Below are positions 48,419-56,478 of a DNA stretch of 64,000 nucleotides, in pieces. The translations under genes and the position numbers were made by a program. Positions within the stretch are counted from its first letter, which is position 1; each line of letters starts with the position of its first letter. The stretch spans positions 310,001-374,000 of the forward strand of contig CAVXOW010000006.1 in NCBI GenBank assembly GCA_963763485.1, written 5' to 3'. The stretch is from CAWCKS01 sp963763485 (lineage in GTDB: Bacteria; Pseudomonadota; Alphaproteobacteria; Rhizobiales; Xanthobacteraceae). Below the pieces are notes generated by a model. It worked only from the letters and a program-made list of their open reading frames with translations. It made no database searches and had not been told where the DNA came from.

Positions 48419-49300
48419 TTATTTTTTCGCCGCCTTCTTGCGCTCCTGGTCCTTCTTGTAACGCTCCAGCGCCACCTGAACCATCGGCATGCGCTTGACG
48501 CCTTTTTCACGCGGGTTGGGAAGCGCGTAACCCGGATCCATCGAACCGAGGCGGCGCACGATGTAAGTCGAGTGTGAGTTCACGATGTGCGCGCTGAACC
48601 CCTGCGCGTCCTGCGCCTGATTGATCGCGAGCTTGGTGGTCCGCATGTCAAACGGGTCGTTCTGGGCGACATCGGCGGCATACGCCATCACTTCGTCCAT
48701 CAGCTGATCACGCGGCACGACGCGATTGACGAGGCCGAGTTCCCTGGCCTGTTCGGCATCAACGAAGCGGCTCTGAAACAGGATTTCCTTCACTTTGCGC
48801 GGGTGGACGTCATAAGGCACCCCGAAATACTGGAACGCTGCACCAAGAAACAGCGCGTCATCGGCCGCGAAGATAATGTCGGCGGTCGAGGCCACCATCC
48901 AGCCGCCGAAGATGCAGTACCCTTGCACGGCAGCGATCATCGGCTTGGAGACATTGCGCCAGCGCAGGTGCATGTCGACATAGAGCCGCCACGAGCGCTC
49001 GAAGATGCCGCGCACGCCTTCCTCGATCGGAAATTCCTTGCGATGCTCCATTTCCTCGGCGGTGCCGAGGTCATGGCCGGCCGAGAACGCCGGGCCTTCG
49101 CCCGACAGCACGATGACGTTGACTTTGCGGTCGGCGCCGGCCTGCGCGATGGCGTGGTCGACTTCTTCCAGGAGGATCGTGCTCTGCACGTTGCGCTGCT
49201 CGGGCCGGTTCAGGATCACCCGCGCGATCTTGTTCGCGACCTCGTACTTGATGTGCTTGTACTGCTTGGTCGCGTACTTGATGTGCTGATAGCTCGGCAT
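48419..49300 (-). CDS. enoyl-CoA hydratase/isomerase family protein with duplicated N-terminus
   Basis: 293 residues of the crotonase fold: 'IARVILNRPEQRNVQST', 'GEGPAFSAGHDLGTAEE' and 'VQGYCIFGGWMVASTADIIF'. The second oxyanion segment has GGW rather than the common GGG. The N-terminus repeats itself ('YQHIKYATKQYKHIKYE') because of a 14-bp direct repeat with 30-bp period at 49244-49287. A long C-terminal extension follows. ATG 49300 after GGAGG; a further open frame upstream lies over the CaiB gene. Confidence 0.85.
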   Translation of the reverse strand: MPSYQHIKYATKQYKHIKYEVANKIARVILNRPEQRNVQSTILLEEVDHAIAQAGADRKVNVIVLSGEGPAFSAGHDLGTAEEMEHRKEFPIEEGVRGIFERSWRLYVDMHLRWRNVSKPMIAAVQGYCIFGGWMVASTADIIFAADDALFLGAAFQYFGVPYDVHPRKVKEILFQSRFVDAEQARELGLVNRVVPRDQLMDEVMAYAADVAQNDPFDMRTTKLAINQAQDAQGFSAHIVNSHSTYIVRRLGSMDPGYALPNPREKGVKRMPMVQVALERYKKDQERKKAAKK

Positions 49301-49323
49301 GCCCTTGGTCCTCCGAATCTGTC

Positions 49324-51774
49324 TTATCGCGCTCCGGCCGCCGGTACGGCCGATGTGACGCCGTCCCGATTGAGTTCGTCCAGCTCGTTGGACGGCAGCT
49401 TGAGAATGTCCTTCAAGATCATTTGCGTGTGTGCGCCGAGCGGCGGCGACGCTGAGTGTTGCGACCCCGGCGTCACGCTCAGGCGGAACGGCAGCGTCTG
49501 ATAGTTGTGGGTGCCGGCCTCCGGATGCGTCAGCGTGGTGAAGGCGCCGCGCGCTTTCAGGTACGGACTGTTGTGCAAATCTTCGGAGTCGAGCACCGCC
49601 GCAGCGCGGATGCCCGCGGCCTGCAGCCGGTCGGAAATCTCGAATTTGGTGTGCTGCCGTGACCAGCGTTCGATCGGCTCGCGCAAGGCGTCCTGGTTGG
49701 CCAGGCGCTGCTCGAAGCGCGCAAAGCGCGGGTCGTCGGCCAGCGCCGCGTCGCCAATGAGGCGGCACAACGCGCGCCACTCGTCGTCGCTGCCAACCGC
49801 GATCGCGGCCCACTGGTCATGGCCGCTTGCGGCATAGGCATCGTGCGGCGCCGCCCAGCGCACGTAGTTGCCTCGCGGCTCGGGATCGCGGCCCACGGCG
49901 ATGGCATAGAGCAACTCCTCGCCGACGAACTGCATCGCACCCTCGACCTGCGACATCTCGATGTACTGGCCTTCGCCGGTCGCATCGCGATGCATCAGCG
50001 CGGTCATCACGGCAGACGCACCGTTATAGCCGCCCATCGGATCGGGATAGACCTGGCCGGTCGTGGTCGGCGGTCCGCCTGGATAGCCGATCATCGCGCA
50101 CATGCCGGCCGCCATCTCCATGGTGGCGCCGTTGGCGGCGGCCTTCGCGAGCGGACCGGTGTTGCCGAAGCCCGGCATCTCCAGCACGATGATATCGGGC
50201 TTGACCTTTTTCAGCGCCTCGTAGCCGAGGCCCATGCGGTTCAGCGTTCCGGCCGTAAAATTGCAGATCAAAATATCGGAGATCGCGGCGAGCCGGTGAA
50301 TGGTGGCGAGGCCTTTCGGATTCTTGATGTCGACGGTCAGCGACAGCTTGTTGTGGTTCTGCGAGTTGAACAGCGCGCTGCGATTGTAGAGACGTTCGCC
50401 GGTAATGCCGCCGGCCAGACGCTTGGCCGAAGGTACCGCATCGTGACCGCGCCAGCCGTCGAGGCGGGTCGAGGATTCCACCTTGATTACCTCAGCGCCG
50501 AGAAACGCGAGGATGCGCCCGGTCATCGGGCCGGCCCAGGCGGTGGTGAAGTCGAGCACGCGCAGGCCGGCGAGCGGGCCTCTCCCGTCATTCCGGGATG
50601 TGCCGCCAGGCGCAGGCCCGGAATCCATACTCCCGGTGGTGGTTATGGATTCCGGGCTCGCCGCTGCGCGGCGCCCCGGAATGACGATGTTATTATCCGC
50701 GCCAAGCTGCGGCGCCGGGCCGCGCACGCGGCGTGGCGACTTGCTCATCCGGAATGGGGCACCCAGAATCGGGCGTGAGCCGGACGGTGTTTCGACGCTC
50801 TCCCAGTATTTCCGTTCGGCGAGGTGAGGCGTCGCATGGAACAACTGCGACGGGCTACTGGCCTTCGCCGCTGCAACGCGGCCGCGCAGCAGGCGATCCA
50901 TCAGTTCGTCGGTCGTCCAGTCGCGCACCTTGTCCTGCACGACCTGGGTGAACGCAGCCCAGTTGTCCTGCCGCTCCTTGCCCTTGGCGAAGCGCGGATC
51001 GTGCTCGATCTCTTTCAGATCGAGCTCGGCGCAGAATGCGCTCCAGATGTGGAGATGCACCCAGATGCTGACCCAGCCGTCGCTGCACTTCACCACGCAG
51101 AACGGCGAACGCCGCTCGCCGCGCGGATCCTTGAGGCCGCTATAGGCAAATTCGAGCGATGACGGCGGCGCCATCGATGACGTGTTCATCGCGACGTCGA
51201 TCGCGACCTGCTGGCCGCGGCCGATGCGCCTGCGCGCATAAAGCGCGCTCAGGATCGTGATGTAGGCGCCGACGCCCGCGGCATAGGAGGCGCGATGGCC
51301 GACGCCATAAAGCGGCTCACGGCCGCCCGAGCCGTTGACGTGCATCATGCCGGACAGCGCCTGGAAGATCATCTCGCTGCCGCGCCAGTGCGCGTAGGGA
51401 CCATCTTCGCCGAAGTCGGACACCAGCGCGACCACGCAATTCGGGTTTACCTGCTCCAGCGCCGCGCGATCGATGCCAGGACCGACGACGATCACATCGA
51501 CAGATTTGGCGAGTGCCAGCAGCTCGTTCCAGCCGTCGGTACTGCGAGGGTCGAGCGCGATCGAGCGCTTGCCGAGATTGAGATGAAAAAACAGCAGCGA
51601 GCCGAGTCCATCGGGCTGCGGATCGAACGGCGGCATCGCGCGAAGGTTTGAACCTTGCGGCGGCTCGACCAAAGTGACCTCGGCACCGAAGTCGGCCAGC
51701 ATGCGGCAGCAGAACTGGCCGGCGACGCTCTCGCTCAGATCGAGAACGCGAAACCCTTCGAGCGCATCCCCCAT
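49324..51774 (-). CDS. tandem two-domain CaiB/BaiF CoA-transferase containing an in-frame palindromic repeat
   Basis: 816 residues from ATG 51774 ('MGDALEGFRVLDLSESVAG'). Domain 1 is about 1-360, domain 2 about 398-816 ('LAGLRVLDFTTAWAGPM', nucleophile region 'VYPDPMGGYNGA'). In domain 1 the equivalent region reads 'GHRASYAAGVGA', without the Asp nucleophile, so that half may be inactive. The linker (residues about 363-397, 'VIPGRRAAASPESITTTG', 'SMDSGPAPGGTSRNDG') is encoded by a family A palindromic repeat (50586-50686) that stays in frame. The frame is intact throughout, unlike its counterpart at 31057. It lies 23 nt upstream of a hydratase gene. Confidence 0.88.
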   Translation of the reverse strand: MGDALEGFRVLDLSESVAGQFCCRMLADFGAEVTLVEPPQGSNLRAMPPFDPQPDGLGSLLFFHLNLGKRSIALDPRSTDGWNELLALAKSVDVIVVGPGIDRAALEQVNPNCVVALVSDFGEDGPYAHWRGSEMIFQALSGMMHVNGSGGREPLYGVGHRASYAAGVGAYITILSALYARRRIGRGQQVAIDVAMNTSSMAPPSSLEFAYSGLKDPRGERRSPFCVVKCSDGWVSIWVHLHIWSAFCAELDLKEIEHDPRFAKGKERQDNWAAFTQVVQDKVRDWTTDELMDRLLRGRVAAAKASSPSQLFHATPHLAERKYWESVETPSGSRPILGAPFRMSKSPRRVRGPAPQLGADNNIVIPGRRAAASPESITTTGSMDSGPAPGGTSRNDGRGPLAGLRVLDFTTAWAGPMTGRILAFLGAEVIKVESSTRLDGWRGHDAVPSAKRLAGGITGERLYNRSALFNSQNHNKLSLTVDIKNPKGLATIHRLAAISDILICNFTAGTLNRMGLGYEALKKVKPDIIVLEMPGFGNTGPLAKAAANGATMEMAAGMCAMIGYPGGPPTTTGQVYPDPMGGYNGASAVMTALMHRDATGEGQYIEMSQVEGAMQFVGEELLYAIAVGRDPEPRGNYVRWAAPHDAYAASGHDQWAAIAVGSDDEWRALCRLIGDAALADDPRFARFEQRLANQDALREPIERWSRQHTKFEISDRLQAAGIRAAAVLDSEDLHNSPYLKARGAFTTLTHPEAGTHNYQTLPFRLSVTPGSQHSASPPLGAHTQMILKDILKLPSNELDELNRDGVTSAVPAAGAR
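50586..50686. repeat. palindromic repeat, family A, inside a coding sequence
   Basis: CGTCATTCCGGGATG..CCCGGAATCCATA and complement to CCCCGGAATGACG. It sits in frame in the linker of the tandem CoA-transferase and adds about 35 residues. Its other copies are intergenic. Confidence 0.88.
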
Positions 51775-51945
51775 GCCGCACGGCCTCTTGATGTTGTTCG
51801 TTGGAGCTTTGGTGCCTGATCCCGCCGTTGATTTCCAGCGGTAGCAAGGGAATGACAGCCGGTCAGCCCGCGCACGACAAACCGCGCGGCCATGCGGCGT
51901 TGCACCACCGTGCGATCGGTGCTGAAATGGCTTTTTGAGGTTGCG

Positions 51946-52010
51946 CATGTCCTGACGGAAAACCGGTGCCCACCCTCGATCTAGTCGAGGGCATGCTTTT
52001 CCGGGACATG
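51946..52010. repeat. palindromic repeat (CATGTCC..GGACATG, TTTTCCGG type)
   Basis: CATGTCCTGACGGAAAACCG and, after CCCTCGATCTAGTCGAGGG, GCTTTTCCGGGACATG. This resembles a widespread Rhizobiales extragenic palindrome with TTTTCCGG arms. It fills part of the 51775-52026 gap, which has no gene. Confidence 0.7.
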
Positions 52011-52026
52011 AGCCAACGAGGACTCC

Positions 52027-52830
52027 ATGACAGCAGCGCACGACGAGGCCAGCACGCCGGTCTACGAGGTGCATGGTCCGCGCGCGACCATCCGCCTGAA
52101 CCGGCCGCGACACCACAACCGGCTGGAACCGGAGGACCTGACAGCGTTGATGGCGCTGTTCGACCGGATCGAGGCCGATCCCGCAATCCGCGTGCTGGTG
52201 CTGACCGGCACCGGCCGCTCGTTCAGCTCCGGCTACGACCTCGGCTCGATCGCCAGGCGCCAGGCCAGCGGCCAGGAACAGGTCGCCGGCACCTCGTTCG
52301 AGGTCGTAACCAACCGGCTCGAGGATCTGGCGGTGCCGACGATCTGCCGGCTTAACGGTGGCGTCTATGGCGGGGCGACCGATCTGGCGCTGGCCTGCGA
52401 TTTCCGCATAGGCATCGACACCATACGGATGTTCATGCCGGCGGCGCGGCTCGGGCTGCATTACTATCGCAGCGGCATCAAGCGCTACGTCTCACGCCTC
52501 GGCGCCGACAACGCCAAGATGCTGTTCCTTACGGCGCGCAGGATCGAGGCGGCGGAGATGCTTCGGATCGGCTATCTGACCGCTGTGGCGCCGGCGGACG
52601 GGCTCGATGCCGAAGTCGATGCGCTTGCGGACGTGATCGCGGCCAATGCGCCAAACGCGATGGCCGGCATGAAGCGCACCATCAACGAGTTTGCCCGCGG
52701 CGCCCTCGACGAAGCCGCGGCCGACGCCCGCCACCGCGCCAGCATGCACTCCGACGAGGTCAAGGAAGGCGTCGCCGCGTTCGCCGAGAAGCGCGCACCG
52801 CGATTTACTGGGTTGAAGACCAAGACCTAA
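52027..52830 (+). CDS. enoyl-CoA hydratase/isomerase family protein
   Basis: 267-residue crotonase: 'TIRLNRPRHHNRLEPEDLTA', 'GTGRSFSSGYDLGSIARR' and 'NGGVYGGATDLALACDFRIG'. The second motif keeps Asp where hydratases have Glu, and 'LGLHYYRSGIKRYVSR' replaces the usual Glu-containing loop, so isomerase-like chemistry or a lost activity is possible. First gene of a plus-strand run with GST and another hydratase. Confidence 0.88.
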   Translation: MTAAHDEASTPVYEVHGPRATIRLNRPRHHNRLEPEDLTALMALFDRIEADPAIRVLVLTGTGRSFSSGYDLGSIARRQASGQEQVAGTSFEVVTNRLEDLAVPTICRLNGGVYGGATDLALACDFRIGIDTIRMFMPAARLGLHYYRSGIKRYVSRLGADNAKMLFLTARRIEAAEMLRIGYLTAVAPADGLDAEVDALADVIAANAPNAMAGMKRTINEFARGALDEAAADARHRASMHSDEVKEGVAAFAEKRAPRFTGLKTKT

Positions 52831-52868
52831 CCGGCGTCGGCGCAGCCGGCATCATTCGGGGAAATCTC

Positions 52869-53600
52869 ATGCTGATCCTTCATCACGCCTGGCGCTCAAG
52901 CGCATCGCGCCGCGTGCGGCTGTGCCTCGAAGAGAAAGGGCTCGCCTACGAGAGTCACGTCGTCGATATGGCGAACATGGAGCACCACTCGCCGGAATAC
53001 CTGAAGATCAATCCGAACGGTGTGATTCCCGCTCTGATCCATGATGGCAAGCCGCTCTACGAGAGCGGCACGATCTGCGAATACCTGGATGAGGTCTTTC
53101 CCGACCCGCCACTGCGGCCAGCCGATCCATATGATCGGGCGATCATGCGAAACTGGATCCGGCACGTCGACGAACGCATCCACAACCTGATCATCTTCAA
53201 CTGGCGACACCACCTGCAAAAGGTGGCGTCGCAGTGGTCCGACGAAGAGCTCGCCGAGCGGCTGAAGAAAATCCCGAGCAAGGAGCGCCAGGAATCCTGG
53301 CTGCGCGTAGCCCGACGTCCCTACACCGACGAGGAGCGAGCGGGCGCCCGCGCCAAGCTGGTCGAGTTGCTCGACAAGATGGAAGCGATGCTGAGTACTT
53401 CGGCCTGGCTCGCTGGTCCGACGTATTCGATCGCCGACATCGCCGTTGTCCCGTTCGTCAAGCGCATCGACGAGGAGATCGCCCCGGACCAGGTCACTCC
53501 GGCCACGCATCCGCGCGTCGCCGAGTGGTGGGCCGCAATCCAGTCGCGCCCTGCCTTTGCCCGCGCGAAAATTGGTCCGTTCGTCACCGAGGCCGCCTGA
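52869..53600 (+). CDS. glutathione S-transferase family protein
   Basis: 243 residues. The N-terminal thioredoxin fold has Ser in 'AWRSSASRRVRLCLEEKG' and the cis-Pro/GSH loop 'NPNGVIPALIHDGKPLYES'. The C-terminal helical domain has 'GPTYSIADIAVVPFVKR'. It probably conjugates or dehalogenates with glutathione in the cytosol. 38 nt after the preceding hydratase gene, so likely co-transcribed. Confidence 0.9.
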   Translation: MLILHHAWRSSASRRVRLCLEEKGLAYESHVVDMANMEHHSPEYLKINPNGVIPALIHDGKPLYESGTICEYLDEVFPDPPLRPADPYDRAIMRNWIRHVDERIHNLIIFNWRHHLQKVASQWSDEELAERLKKIPSKERQESWLRVARRPYTDEERAGARAKLVELLDKMEAMLSTSAWLAGPTYSIADIAVVPFVKRIDEEIAPDQVTPATHPRVAEWWAAIQSRPAFARAKIGPFVTEAA

Positions 53601-53692
53601 CGCCGAGTCACGGCATGGCGCTAGCGGCGGCGATGCCCTAAGCTGTTGCTACGAATAGCAACCCGCTCCTTCCTGCCAAAGGGCCAGCCCGC

Positions 53693-54517
53693 ATGATGAA
53701 CATCGCCAGCAAAGACTCCGCGAAGCAGTATGTTGACGGAAAAATCCTGAAGAGCGTCACCGACGGCGTCGGCATCCTGACCTTCAACAATCCGGAAAAG
53801 CGCAACGCGATGTCGGTCGAGATGTGGGCCGCCGCAGGCGATGCGCTGCTCGAATTGCGCGACGATCCCGCGGTGAAGGTCGTGGTGCTGGTCGGCGCCG
53901 GCGGCAAGGCGTTTGTCTCGGGCGCCGATATCAGCCAGTTCGAGAAGAACCGGCACAACGCCGCGGCGTCCGACGAATACAATCGGCGCAGCGGCGCGCC
54001 GCGTGCGATCCTCGCGAACTACCCGAAGCCGACCATCGCCTGTATCCAGGGCTTTTGCATCGGCGGCGGCATGGCGCTCGCGATGGCTTGCGACATGCGC
54101 ATCGCCGCGGTCGGCAGTCAGTTCGGGATTCCCGCCGTGAAGCTCGGCATCGCCTATGGTTATGACGGGCTGAACAATCTGGTGTCGCTGGTCGGGCCGT
54201 CGCGTGCACGGCTTCTGATGTTCACCGGCATGCGGATCGACGCCGAGGAAGCCAACAAGATCGGCCTGATCGACCGCCTCGTGCCCGAAGCCAATCTCTG
54301 GGAAGCAACGATGGAGATCGCGCGCCAAATTGCCGTCAACGCACCGCTCGCGGTTTATGCGGCGAAGCTGACGATCGCGGAAATCCTGCGAGATCCCGAC
54401 AAACGTGACATGGAAGCGATCAAAGAGATTGGCGACAAGTGCATGGACAGCGAGGATTTCAAAGAAGGCCGCACCGCGTTCATGGAGAAGCGCAAGCCGG
54501 TGTTCAGGGGTAAGTGA
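53693..54517 (+). CDS. enoyl-CoA hydratase
   Basis: 274-residue crotonase: 'VGILTFNNPEKRNAMSVEMW', 'GGKAFVSGADISQFEKN' and 'GFCIGGGMALAMACDMRIAA'. The first usual Glu site reads Met (GGGMAL) and the second reads 'PAVKLGIAYGYDGLNNLVSL', again without Glu. So the CoA-binding and oxyanion parts are kept but both hydratase Glu are missing. A decarboxylase or hydrolase member is possible. The start is ATG 53693 (or 53696). Confidence 0.88.
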   Translation: MMNIASKDSAKQYVDGKILKSVTDGVGILTFNNPEKRNAMSVEMWAAAGDALLELRDDPAVKVVVLVGAGGKAFVSGADISQFEKNRHNAAASDEYNRRSGAPRAILANYPKPTIACIQGFCIGGGMALAMACDMRIAAVGSQFGIPAVKLGIAYGYDGLNNLVSLVGPSRARLLMFTGMRIDAEEANKIGLIDRLVPEANLWEATMEIARQIAVNAPLAVYAAKLTIAEILRDPDKRDMEAIKEIGDKCMDSEDFKEGRTAFMEKRKPVFRGK

Positions 54518-54546
54518 CGGACCCCTCGCGGACGGTCGACTTGCTC

Positions 54547-54635
54547 CGTCATGCCCGCGCTTGTCGCGGGCATCCACGTCTTAGGAATTTGCCGAATTCA
54601 AAGACGTGGATGGCCGGGACAAGCCCGGCCATGAC
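54547..54635. repeat. palindromic repeat (GTCATGCCCGCG type)
   Basis: CGTCATGCCCGCGCTTGTCGCGGGCATCCACG and complement CGTGGATGGCCGGGACAAGCCCGGCCATGACAG around a short loop. Related to the repeat at 44833-44938. Confidence 0.8.
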
Positions 54636-54689
54636 AGCCACAGATAAAGAAGAGACTGAGGAAACGCATTTAGAGAAGGGGTTCACCAA

Positions 54690-55457
54690 ATGGCCGACTA
54701 TCTTCGCCTTCGCCAAATCTGTCTCGCGGCGCCAAAGCTCGAGCCCGTGGTCTCCGACATCCACGACATCTTCGGTGTCGAGGTCTGCTACCACGATCCG
54801 AATGTCGGCGCCTTCGGGCTGCAGAACGCGCTGTTCGTGTTCGGCACGAATTTTCTGGAAATTGTCTCGCCGATCCAGCCGAACACCGCCGGCGGCCGCT
54901 TCATCGAGCGCACGCGCGGCCACGGCGGCTACATGGCGATCTTCCAGGCCAGCGACCCGAAGCGCCGCCAGGCCCACGCCGAGAAGATGGGTATCCGCAT
55001 TGCCCATGTAATCGACCGCGACACCTACCAGAACGCGCAACTGCATCCGCGCGACTGCCGCGCCACCTTCATCGAGTTCGGGCGCTCGACGGGAGGCGAC
55101 GACCGCATGGGGACGTGGTGGCCCGCTGGGCAGAAGTGGGCCGATTTCGTCCGCACCGGAGACACCAAACGCATGCTCGGCATCGAGCTCGAAAGCCCCA
55201 ATCCAAAGGATCTCGCGGCGCACTGGTCAAAAATTATCGAAACGCCAGTTGGCACCGACAAGGGCGATCCGATCCTGACCTTCGAGGACGGCACGATCCG
55301 CTTCGTCAAGGGCGAGACCGAGTGCCTGAGCGCGCTGGTGGTCGAGGTTGCCGATGTCGCGAAAACACTGGGCCGCGCTGTTGCCAGCGGACATCGGGTC
55401 GACGGCGACAGTTTTCACCTCGGCGGCGTCTATTTCCGGGTGCGGCCCGCGGCTTAG
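54690..55457 (+). CDS. VOC-family (glyoxalase/extradiol-like) protein
   Basis: 255 residues with two beta-alpha-beta-beta-beta modules: N-terminal 'LRQICLAAPKLEPVVSDIHD' and 'GLQNALFVFGTNFLEIVSP', and C-terminal 'LSALVVEVADVAKTLGRA'. Possible metal ligands are His/Glu in 'LEIVSP' and 'HLGGVYFRVRP'. Substrate not predictable. It overlaps the convergent CofE-like gene by 4 nt. Confidence 0.8.
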   Translation: MADYLRLRQICLAAPKLEPVVSDIHDIFGVEVCYHDPNVGAFGLQNALFVFGTNFLEIVSPIQPNTAGGRFIERTRGHGGYMAIFQASDPKRRQAHAEKMGIRIAHVIDRDTYQNAQLHPRDCRATFIEFGRSTGGDDRMGTWWPAGQKWADFVRTGDTKRMLGIELESPNPKDLAAHWSKIIETPVGTDKGDPILTFEDGTIRFVKGETECLSALVVEVADVAKTLGRAVASGHRVDGDSFHLGGVYFRVRPAA

Positions 55458-56212
55458 GCGTCACCGATCAAAGGTATAAGCAGCGGCGCGAAGATGTCTT
55501 CTTCCGGAGGGATGAGGAAGTCTGCGCGATGGTCGACATCCGAGAATGTCAAACCAGGCCAATTGCGAACCACCACGGCGGGAATGCACTCCGCGCCCTC
55601 GCCCATCAGACCAACGGCGGCCGCGGCCATTGCGTCGGCCTGATTGGATATCGTGACCTCCAGGGGACGGCCGAAGATATCCGGTCGTCCGCGATAGTCG
55701 AACAGCGGCTCAAAGCCGGAGCAACCAATTGAGATCCCTACAGTCCCCCTGCGCAGCGGAATGCAGTGACTGTCGGTCAGAATGACACCGAGCCGCGAGA
55801 GCGCATGCTTTTGCTTGAGACGAACAGCAATTTCGCGTGCAGCGCCCCAAGGATCGCTTGGCCACAACACATAATGGCCACGGGCGTTGCTGGCATCGAT
55901 GCCGGCACTGGCAATCAGCGTGCCGCCCTTGATCGCAAGCGTAATGCCATACTTTGACGACGCTTTCGGAATCCACCGGTCGGCTTCTTGCGCGACGAGG
56001 TCCTCTTTATCGGCAACGGCATTCGTGGCAACGCACCTGCCTTGATGGATCGCGACGACCTTTGACGTGATGGCGACGACGTCGCCCTCGCGAAGCGGCG
56101 GCAGCGCTGGATCAAGGGCATCCCAGAGATCGTCTTGCGGCGGCAGAAGTGCCCGCGTCCTGACCGGAACGAGGCTGGTGACCCCAGCACTGTCGGAGAT
56201 TGACGAAACCAT
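55454..56212 (-). CDS. CofE-like gamma-glutamyl ligase (F420-0:L-glutamate ligase family)
   Basis: 252 residues, PF01996: 'GDVVAITSKVVAIHQGRCV', 'GGTLIASAGIDASNARGHYV', 'LGVILTDSHCIPLRRGTVG', 'ISIGCSGFEPLFDYRGRPDI' and 'DAMAAAAVGLMGEGAECIPA'. In actinobacteria and archaea it adds Glu to coenzyme F420. No other F420 genes are in the window, and Rhizobiales of this kind are not generally F420 producers, so its substrate may differ. Strong GGAGG before ATG 56212. Divergent from the thiolase gene. Confidence 0.82.
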   Translation of the reverse strand: MVSSISDSAGVTSLVPVRTRALLPPQDDLWDALDPALPPLREGDVVAITSKVVAIHQGRCVATNAVADKEDLVAQEADRWIPKASSKYGITLAIKGGTLIASAGIDASNARGHYVLWPSDPWGAAREIAVRLKQKHALSRLGVILTDSHCIPLRRGTVGISIGCSGFEPLFDYRGRPDIFGRPLEVTISNQADAMAAAAVGLMGEGAECIPAVVVRNWPGLTFSDVDHRADFLIPPEEDIFAPLLIPLIGDA

Positions 56213-56478
56213 GGCATCCTCCGCAGGAGGTTGAGAATGCCCAGGCGAGCGGCGTCAGAACCCGCGCCCCCCGGTAGTAACCCACCTTGATCGCCAGTCA
56301 CGCGGTCCCTCAATCTGGCAGATAAGAGCCGCGCGGCGCAATCCCGCTTCCCGAGCTTTTTGCAACCCGGAACAGCTTTCCGACCGGGGGAGCCGGCTTG
56401 GCTTTTGTATGATGGCCTGCCTACATTGAGGCTACTTTCGCGGCCGCAAGTGGCCCAAACCTTCGCCGGAGACTTCGC
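56213..56478. promoter_or_regulatory. divergent promoter region between the CofE-like and thiolase genes
   Basis: 266 bp with no gene. On the minus strand the CofE leader contains a G-rich segment (GGTTACTACCGGGGGGCGCG, near 56265-56285) directly before GGAGG. No known riboswitch recognised. Listed because a structured leader is possible. Confidence 0.35.

Noticed and set aside
51775..52461. Upstream extension of the tandem CaiB gene
   Set aside because: The extra 229 codons overlap the divergent hydratase gene and have no protein character; Met 51774 fits the CaiB N-terminus.
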